The position numbers and the translations under genes were made by a program. The notes under the pieces were generated by a model, which was given only the letters and a program-made list of their open reading frames with translations, made no database searches and had not been told where the DNA came from. From Prevotellaceae bacterium UBA4361 (GTDB lineage Bacteria > Bacteroidota > Bacteroidia > Bacteroidales > Bacteroidaceae), in the NCBI GenBank assembly GCA_002393575.1, contig DGSN01000077.1, forward strand, positions 1-64,000: a stretch of DNA of 64,000 nt, in the 5' to 3' direction. Shown piece after piece: positions 58,192 to 64,000 of this stretch. Numbering within the stretch: position 1 is the first letter of the stretch; every line of letters begins with the position of its first letter.

Positions 58192-58587
58192 ATGGAAGAA
58201 AGAAAACATACGTCGAGTGGCGTTCCCACCTTTGACATGATTCCCATGCTGATGGCGAATCTTCTCGAAGACAACAAGATTCTGTCAGCAAAGATTGATG
58301 CCCTCAACAGAAAGATCTCGGCATCTGTAGGTAATAGTAAGGACGATGACCAACGCATGGATGTAACTGAAGCACAAAAGTACATTCCTGGTCATCCAGC
58401 AGTTCAGACCATCTATGGCTGGACATCCAACAATATGATACCTTATCATAAAGTTGGCAAACGCATCTATTTCGTCAAGTCAGAACTTGATGCCTGGCTC
58501 TCAAAGGAGCAGCATAAGTCTCAGGAGGACTTGCAAAAAGAAGCTGAGGAATATGTGAACAATCGGAGAAAACAACCAACAACGTAA
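58192..58587 (+). CDS. Helix-turn-helix (excisionase-like) protein
   Basis: 131 residues. The C-terminal half is an AlpA/excisionase-type HTH: MDVTEAQKYIPGHPAVQTIY and GWTSNNMIPYHKVGKRIYFV (about residues 56-95). The N-terminal half (about 15-50) is a short coiled-coil (LLEDNKILSAKIDALNRKIS). Such proteins bind element DNA in replication or excision. The primase gene begins 6 bp after the stop, so they form an operon. Confidence 0.8.
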   Translation: MEERKHTSSGVPTFDMIPMLMANLLEDNKILSAKIDALNRKISASVGNSKDDDQRMDVTEAQKYIPGHPAVQTIYGWTSNNMIPYHKVGKRIYFVKSELDAWLSKEQHKSQEDLQKEAEEYVNNRRKQPTT

Positions 58588-58593
58588 TAAGGT

Positions 58594-61500
58594 ATGAGAA
58601 TCGCTTCTAACATTATCGATACGATAAAGGCAAAAGCCGACATCGTTGAGGTCATTGGTGAATATGTTCACCTGACCAAGAAGGGACAGAATTATATTGG
58701 TCTATGCCCCTTCCATAATGACAGCACACCGTCATTAACCGTCAGTTCTGCTAAAGGCATCTACAAGTGTTTCGCTTGTGATGCCTCTGGCGACGTAATC
58801 AAGTTCTTGCAAGATCATCTTAAAATCTCCTTCGTTGAAGCCGTGAAGATGTTGGCAAATAAGTATGGCGTTGAGATTCCTGAGGATTCATGTTCTATGG
58901 CTGATGACGCAGACCAACGCAAGCGAGAGTCAATGTTCATCATCAATGACTATGCTGCCAAGTTCTTTGCCGAGAATCTATTCAGAGAAGCAGAAGAGTC
59001 GCACACGGCTTTTGGCTATGCAACCAGCCGCTGGCCAATAGAGTATATTCGTACATTTGGCATCGGCTATGCCAGCAATAGTTGGGACTCCTTTTCTCGC
59101 TGGGCGAAGGATATGGGACTCGACAAAGACCTTTTGCTTGAATTGGGACTTGTCAAGGAGAAAAGCACGAACGATGATGTTTATGACACGTTCCGCGGTC
59201 GCATCATGATTCCCATTCGTGACAGACAGCATCGAATTATAGCTTTCACAGCAAGGATCCTGCCCGACATCCTTGCCCATGCCCCTAATGCTCCCAAGTA
59301 TATTAACTCCTCCACATCTCTTATATATGATAAGGGCAATAGCCTATTCGGTATTGATGTGGCATGGAACGCAGCGTCAAAAGCTGGTGTGATGAACCTT
59401 GTAGAGGGAGCGCCAGACGTAATGCGTTTGCAGGTTATTGATGCTTCTAATACTGTTGCGCCTCTCGGCTCCTCATGGACAGAGGCACAACTCAGTATGT
59501 TGAAACGCATAACGAGCAGGCTCAACATCATCCCGGATAGTGATATTCCAAAAGAAGGAGAGCACTTTGGCGTCGGATTTGCAAGTGCCATGCGCACAGG
59601 AAAATTGGCATTGTCCCTTGGTTTTACTGTAACCATACAGGAAATTCCAATCGGTGATTTGAAAAATGACCCAGATTCATACCTGAGTTCAAAAGATAAA
59701 TTGGATGAATTGACTATACAAGATTTTGTAATGTGGTATGCTTCAAAAGTCATAAATCTTAATGGAGAAAACATACCACAACAGGCAAAAGCTATCCATG
59801 AAGTCGTGGAACTTGTGAAGACGATTCCTGACAAAGTCCTTCTGGAATCATACACCGATAAACTCATCAATGTCTATGGACATAGAAACATGTGGAAGCG
59901 TGAAATCATGGGCGTTCAATCCATGCCTGCCCCAGTTGCCAGTCCTGCCATAAGTGATGAAGAATATGCTGCCCTTTTCAAAGGCACTGAGATTAAGGTT
60001 GGCAACAACTGCTATTATGGTTATACCAAAGAGGGTGAAAAAGAAATCTCAAACTTCATCATGATTCCCCTCTACCTGATTCGTGATGGTGCATCTGCTT
60101 CTCGCGTATTCATCTTGCGGAATGTCATGGGCTTTGAAGTTCGTATAGAGTTCAGTATAGAGGAAATGACCGTGTTGCAGAAGTTCCGTAACCGTATTGA
60201 ACGTGAAGTAAACTTCATGTGGTATGGCACGTCGGCCAAGTTCAACAAGTTGCGAGGCATCCTCTACTCCAGTATGGAGGTCATCACTAAGATTTCTACT
60301 CTTGGATGGCAGAAGATAGGCTTTTTCGCTTTTGGGAACGGCATCATTCTCAATGGTGAATGGCATCCGGTAAACGAAGAAGGCATTGTGCGATTGGGCA
60401 ATCCTTTAGGCTCATTCTATCTCCCAGCCTTCTCTAAGATGAATGAAGATAATAGCGAGAAGTTCCTCTTTGAACAGAAGTTCATTCATCTGCCAGATAG
60501 TAAAGTGCGTTTCTTCCAGTTTGCCACACAAATGCGGTTGGTCTATGGCGACAATGCCATCATCGGCATTTGCTTCATAGTGGTGTGCCTCTTTCGTGAC
60601 ATAATCATTCGTCATCGTCGAGAGTTCCCCACACTCTTTCTATTTGGGCCAAAGGGAACTGGGAAGACCGCCTTTGGTGAACTGCTGCAAAGTGTGTTCG
60701 TCTATAATGGTGATCATCCGAACCTTCGTACATCTACTATGCCGAGTCTTGCCACCGTCTTGTCACAAGCCGAGGATGCCATCATGCATCTTGACGAATA
60801 TAAGAACGACATCGATGTGGAAAAGATTGAACTGCTGAAAGGACTTTGGGATTGCCAAGGACGAAGCAAGCTTGACATAGAAACCCGCAAACGTGAACAG
60901 TCGAAAGTCCTCAGTGGTGTGATTGTCAGTGGTCAGGAGAAACCAACCGTCGATATTGCCTTGTATTCTCGCCAATGTGTATTGCCATTCCACAAGGACA
61001 CACATACAACTGAAGAAAAAGAGAACTTCCGTGTGCTGAAAGATTGGGAGTATGAAGGAACTTCCTACGTCGTTCTTGAACTATTGCAGGTTCGGACACA
61101 GTTTGAGCATTCCTATAAAGATTGTTATGAACAGGCCGTCAAGAGCATCTGCACATCCTTAACGTTTTGTATTGATGAACGCATCCTCCATAATTGGTCA
61201 GTTGTGTTGGCTTCCTTTATGGCTGTGCAGCATCATATTCAGTTTCCTTTTACCTATGAGGAGGTTTTCAAGACAGTACTGAATGGCGTGGAATACCAGA
61301 ACGAGGAATGTCTGCATAGCAACGAACTGAGCATTTTCTGGAAGACCGTTGACTATCTGAAACACGACAATCAGATATACGGACTTTGTGATTATCGCAT
61401 CCACGAATATACCAGTCTGAAGGTTGACATCAAGATGGATGGCAGACGGCAAACCGTAACCAGAGAATACGGCAATGCCAAGAAAATCCTCATGATTCCG

Positions 61501-61818
61501 ACCAACAGCCGTATGTTTGCCCTCTATGCGCTCCACCTTCAAAAGACCCGTGAGAAAGTTATTCCTGAGAATACGCTGAAGTATTATCTTGAAAACTCTC
61601 CAGAGTATATAGGTAAGGTGAATAGCGTAAGGTTTGCTTCGGTAGAAAATGTGAAGGACTGGCCACGGCAGTTCGAAGCCAAGTGTTTCCAATGCCAACC
61701 CCGTCTTAGCGAAAAGCCAGTACAGGCCTTTTGTCTCGACTTTGAGGCAGTAGAAGCTGCCTATGGAATCAGTCTGTATTCTGATTACATGGCATTCGAC
61801 TTGGTTCACAATTCGTAA
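58594..61818 (+). CDS. Primase-ATPase fusion (CHC2 zinc finger, Toprim, P-loop domain)
   Basis: 1074 residues. The start is DnaG-like: CHC2 zinc finger with Cys38, His41, Cys59, Cys62 (LCPFHNDSTPSL, YKCFACDASGDV). The Toprim core has Glu271 in LVEGAPDVM and Asp315-x-Asp317 in IIPDSDIPK. A later P-loop domain has Walker A FGPKGTGKTA (684-693; Lys691) and Walker B IMHLDEYKND, an AAA-like helicase core, followed by VIVSGQEKPTVDIALYSRQ. So one protein joins primer synthesis and an ATPase, as in self-replicating elements and plasmids. It likely primes replication of the excised circle. The C-terminal 300 residues are unassigned. Confidence 0.85.
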   Translation: MRIASNIIDTIKAKADIVEVIGEYVHLTKKGQNYIGLCPFHNDSTPSLTVSSAKGIYKCFACDASGDVIKFLQDHLKISFVEAVKMLANKYGVEIPEDSCSMADDADQRKRESMFIINDYAAKFFAENLFREAEESHTAFGYATSRWPIEYIRTFGIGYASNSWDSFSRWAKDMGLDKDLLLELGLVKEKSTNDDVYDTFRGRIMIPIRDRQHRIIAFTARILPDILAHAPNAPKYINSSTSLIYDKGNSLFGIDVAWNAASKAGVMNLVEGAPDVMRLQVIDASNTVAPLGSSWTEAQLSMLKRITSRLNIIPDSDIPKEGEHFGVGFASAMRTGKLALSLGFTVTIQEIPIGDLKNDPDSYLSSKDKLDELTIQDFVMWYASKVINLNGENIPQQAKAIHEVVELVKTIPDKVLLESYTDKLINVYGHRNMWKREIMGVQSMPAPVASPAISDEEYAALFKGTEIKVGNNCYYGYTKEGEKEISNFIMIPLYLIRDGASASRVFILRNVMGFEVRIEFSIEEMTVLQKFRNRIEREVNFMWYGTSAKFNKLRGILYSSMEVITKISTLGWQKIGFFAFGNGIILNGEWHPVNEEGIVRLGNPLGSFYLPAFSKMNEDNSEKFLFEQKFIHLPDSKVRFFQFATQMRLVYGDNAIIGICFIVVCLFRDIIIRHRREFPTLFLFGPKGTGKTAFGELLQSVFVYNGDHPNLRTSTMPSLATVLSQAEDAIMHLDEYKNDIDVEKIELLKGLWDCQGRSKLDIETRKREQSKVLSGVIVSGQEKPTVDIALYSRQCVLPFHKDTHTTEEKENFRVLKDWEYEGTSYVVLELLQVRTQFEHSYKDCYEQAVKSICTSLTFCIDERILHNWSVVLASFMAVQHHIQFPFTYEEVFKTVLNGVEYQNEECLHSNELSIFWKTVDYLKHDNQIYGLCDYRIHEYTSLKVDIKMDGRRQTVTREYGNAKKILMIPTNSRMFALYALHLQKTREKVIPENTLKYYLENSPEYIGKVNSVRFASVENVKDWPRQFEAKCFQCQPRLSEKPVQAFCLDFEAVEAAYGISLYSDYMAFDLVHNS

Positions 61819-62007
61819 AGTCCACATACATTTTCTACAATCTCTACAATAGTAATAATCAATGAAGTATATCATCAAACTGTTTCATACAAACATAATA
61901 CACGCACCTACAAGTTTTACCCCAACTTGGAGTGAGAGAATCGTAATTTCAACCACCTTGTAGGTGGGACACAGCAAATTGTTTTACCCATCAAATAATA
62001 CCAACTT
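61819..62007. repeat. Inverted repeat CACCTACAAG ... CTTGTAGGTG
   Basis: CACCTACAAG (61905-61914) and CTTGTAGGTG (61957-61966) are perfect 10-bp inverted arms 42 nt apart, with CCAACTTGG (palindrome) inside. It lies between the primase and the winged-helix gene, a candidate origin or operator. Confidence 0.6.
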
Positions 62008-62823
62008 ATGCGATACACTAATGTCAGATACAGCACACTTCTGAATGAAGCGCAGTATGATTACCTGTCGGATGAATGTCAGGACATCAACCGAATGAAG
62101 TGCTTCAAGACCTTTGTACGTCTGGCCGTCATGGAACAGACCAAGGTAACGAAGACGCACTTTTCAGCTGTCCTACAGCCAGGGCAGTTCATGGCTTCAA
62201 AGGTCGAGCTTTCCCTGATGTGGGGTTGCAACCGAAAGACCGCCACCCGAATCATCAAGGAGTTTAACCAGATGGGCATTCTCCGTTCTGAACCATCAAA
62301 CCGAACGACCATCCACACGCTGCTGTGTCTGTCTGTTTGGTTCACTGATCAGCGGACAATCAAGAATCCCTTCTTTGTCAGCAACCCTACGGTCAAGCCC
62401 ATAGAGAAGCCGACAAGACCGACTAATCATGTCCCACCTAAAAGCGGTGCTGAAACAGTTGAAGTCAGCAAGCCGACAACAACAGATTCAGGTGGGACAT
62501 CTTCTGCCGATACAGGCAACGTGACCAAGGTCATGTCACCCGAATCTCTGGCAGAAGTGATGAAGGAGCAAAGGCTTACTCCTTCTCTTTCCCTACTATC
62601 TAATGATATAACGCGCTCGCGCATGAGCGTTGCTTGTCAGTCGCCAGATGAACCTGTTGCTGACAACGGCCATTATCCTACAAGCAGCAATCTCTTTTCT
62701 GATGACATGCAAGAGAGGAACATACAACCTACTGCCGTGGAAAAACCACAGCAGCCTTCTTGCCATCAAGACAGGAGCTTTCTCCAAGAGGAATCGACAA
62801 AAGGGAAAGGAACAGAAGTATGA
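62008..62823 (+). CDS. Winged-helix protein of the element, possible replication or regulatory role
   Basis: 271 residues. The first 115 residues form a compact domain with a winged-HTH (MASKVELSLMWGCNRKTATR and IIKEFNQMGILRSEP). The remainder (about 125-271) is Pro/Thr/Ser/Glu-rich and low in order (PIEKPTRPTNHVPPKSGAET). The shape resembles small Rep-like or regulator proteins of Bacteroidetes elements, but no specific match is claimed. It starts at the first ATG after the inverted repeat. Its 3' end overlaps a potential oriT structure (62824 onward). Confidence 0.6.
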   Translation: MRYTNVRYSTLLNEAQYDYLSDECQDINRMKCFKTFVRLAVMEQTKVTKTHFSAVLQPGQFMASKVELSLMWGCNRKTATRIIKEFNQMGILRSEPSNRTTIHTLLCLSVWFTDQRTIKNPFFVSNPTVKPIEKPTRPTNHVPPKSGAETVEVSKPTTTDSGGTSSADTGNVTKVMSPESLAEVMKEQRLTPSLSLLSNDITRSRMSVACQSPDEPVADNGHYPTSSNLFSDDMQERNIQPTAVEKPQQPSCHQDRSFLQEESTKGKGTEV

Positions 62824-63185
62824 GCGTAGCGTGGCATTTCGTAACGTGATGGGAGGGAAAAAGGCTTGCCTTGTTATAGCCCACTATAACTACACGCTAC
62901 GCTTTCGTAGTTGTGGGCTCTTCCGAGGGACTCATGGCTTTGCCCTAAGAACCCACAAGGCTCTGCCCTTGACTCGTTCAGGACGCTGCCCCGAAACCTC
63001 GGCAAGGGCTGTCAGCCCTATGCAACCTGACCAGCGAGTGACCCTCTCTCTGGACTCTCCGCTCAATGGCATCTGCCCCTGAGAACCCAGAGCAGGAAGT
63101 GGCTCTCTCCCTGCACTCTCCAATCAAGGCTCTGCCCCGATACCCTGAAACCAGTTATACAACAAATCCACTAAAGTAGAATTTT
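62824..63185. other. Putative oriT region upstream of the relaxase gene
   Basis: 362 bp. GCGTAGCGTG (62824-62833) is an exact inverse of CACGCTACGC (62893-62902). AGCCCACTATAACTAC (62878-62893) pairs with GTAGTTGTGGGCT (62907-62919) with a 3-base bulge. Two 40-42-bp direct repeats follow (63038-63079 and 63099-63138, sharing CTCTC-CTG-ACTCTCC-TCAA and TCTGCCCC). Inverted and direct repeats directly before a MobV gene are the usual oriT layout. Confidence 0.55.
63038..63138. repeat. Two direct repeats of about 41 bp before the relaxase gene
   Basis: Unit 1 (63038-63079) and unit 2 (63099-63138) agree at most positions: GTG, CTCTC, CTG, ACTCTCC, TCAA, TCTGCCCC. Two further CTGCCC words precede them (62960-62992). 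Confidence 0.7.
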
Positions 63186-64000
63186 ATGAGTACAACAGCT
63201 AAAGCATCCGAGCACATCAAGCCGTGCAACATCGCCCAATGTGAGCGACACAACAGGAGGGACGCAGACTACATAGCATCCCTCAATCCTGCAAGGCTAT
63301 ATATACGCACCGAACTGACCCGCGACAATGAGACCTATGTCGCACCTGACATGGTGGGCATCAACCTTCAGCAGCACTACGACAATCTCAAAGCACTGGT
63401 CAAGGAAAAGACTGGTCGAGCCATGCAGGAGAAGGACGTGGAATATACCGACAAGAAAGGAGTGAAACGTGTCCGCAAGGGCAGCAGTCCCATCCGTGAG
63501 GGCGTTGTCAACATCAAGCCAGACACAACGATGGATGACCTGCTGCAATATACTGAACGAGTACATGAGAGGTGGGGCATCAGAGCCATTCAGATACACA
63601 TGCACAAGGACGAAGGGCATTATGAGAGTCCAGAGGACAAATCCACATGGCGACCCAACCTTCATGCACACATCATCTGGGACTGGATAGACCACGCAAC
63701 TGGCAAGTCCTACAAGCTGAATGCCGAGGACATGTCAGAGATTCAGGACATGGTAGCTGAGACATTGGACATGCAGCGAGGGCAAAAAAAGTCCGAGACG
63801 GGGCTTGACCATTTAGAGCGAAACGACTTCATCATCCAGAAGCAGGAGAACAAAAAGAAGCAGCTTCAAGAAGAGACACAGAAAGCCATCACCGAGAAGG
63901 AGAAAGCTGAAGCAGAGGTTGAAGTGGCGAAAACAGAAGTGGCAGATTTGTGGAAGGCACATGACTTATTGACAGATTCAAATCGCACAAAAAAAGAGCG
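63186..64000 (+). CDS. MobV/Pre-type relaxase, cut by the window end
   Basis: Open from an ATG at 63186 to the last base, 271 codons so far. The relaxase metal site is QIHMHKDEGHY followed by PNLHAHIIWDWIDH (about residues 136-170): the HxxxE...NxHxH pattern of the Mob/Pre (MobV) family. After it comes a long Lys/Glu coiled coil (QKQENKKKQLQEETQKAITEKEK). It nicks oriT and leads the strand into the recipient with a helper conjugation system. An unusually long insert lies between the first His pair and the HxH. The mobilization genes further right are out of view. Confidence 0.85.
   Translation, partial: MSTTAKASEHIKPCNIAQCERHNRRDADYIASLNPARLYIRTELTRDNETYVAPDMVGINLQQHYDNLKALVKEKTGRAMQEKDVEYTDKKGVKRVRKGSSPIREGVVNIKPDTTMDDLLQYTERVHERWGIRAIQIHMHKDEGHYESPEDKSTWRPNLHAHIIWDWIDHATGKSYKLNAEDMSEIQDMVAETLDMQRGQKKSETGLDHLERNDFIIQKQENKKKQLQEETQKAITEKEKAEAEVEVAKTEVADLWKAHDLLTDSNRTKKE

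Noticed and set aside
62630..63082. A 150-codon frame overlapping the winged-helix gene end and the oriT region
   Set aside because: It overlaps the better-supported gene in another frame and its second half is built from the direct repeats.
1..64000. Insertion sequences with a transposase
   Set aside because: No DDE, serine or Y1 transposase gene is visible; the repeats here are non-coding.

Overview
The window looks like a chromosome segment of a Bacteroidales bacterium, most like Prevotella and relatives. The reasons are promoter -7 boxes of the Bacteroidetes form TAnnTTTG upstream of many genes, family-typical proteins (HU-like proteins of the Bacteroidetes type, a DUF4886 protein, a BT0820-like HAD protein, a BY-kinase with a fused Wzz domain, an archaeal/eukaryotic-type ProRS, a GH133/GT4/GH57 glycogen cluster), and a mobile element typical of the phylum. 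All functions are assigned by reading motifs; no database was searched.

Layout. 1-2501: 5' part of a large secreted protein running off the left edge. 3.5-11.6 kb: housekeeping and membrane genes (PaaI-like thioesterase, MATE exporter, cytidylate-kinase-like protein, two envelope proteins, rsmI, AI-2E family permease, tRNA-Lys(CTT), Crp/Fnr regulator). 11.9-16.6 kb: glycogen operon (GH133, GT4, GH57) closed by a strong terminator. 16.7-24.7 kb: upp, HAD protein, Wzz/BY-kinase with a Tyr-Gly tail, CcdA/ArsG-like and AspT/YidE-like membrane proteins, histidine phosphatase, Lrp/AsnC regulator. 24.9-33.5 kb: rRNA methyltransferase, secreted PL9-like pectate lyase, a hypothetical protein, mtgA, OmpA-type lipoprotein, small membrane protein, two HU-like proteins. 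34.2-44.0 kb: proS, then trpB-E-G-D-C-F-A preceded by a leader peptide with a Trp-Arg-Trp run. 44.1-55.8 kb: DUF4886, TPR protein, ribH, TamB-like protein, nadE, dnaK. 55.9-64.0 kb: left part of an integrative, mobilizable element (Zn-finger/HTH protein, tyrosine integrase, second HTH, primase-ATPase fusion, winged-helix protein, MobV-type relaxase cut by the right edge).

The most striking feature is between the genes. Between about 2.8 and 45.7 kb most intergenic gaps hold large, nested, imperfect palindromes made from a few low-complexity word families (GTGAAAAGTGAAAAG, AAGTACAAAGTACAA, AAAATTAAAAGTTAAAA, GAAGAATGAAGAATGAA, TCAACAAATT, AAATCCTTTAAATCCCTGA, GGTTAAGGTTAGGG, CCCTCCCTCACAGGGAGGG). 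Many are centred on the same short core, CCATCCGGACGG or a variant. They sit against gene 3' ends, and in several genes the last codons and the stop lie inside the repeat. They also separate trpB/trpE, trpD/trpC and trpF/trpA. They stop at the mobile element, so they belong to this host chromosome.

The trp genes cover the pathway from chorismate to tryptophan and appear to be controlled by leader-peptide attenuation, with a possible extra promoter inside the trpF stop codon feeding trpA. A different array, with an exact 22-bp period, occurs at 2983-3092 and in inverted form upstream of dnaK.
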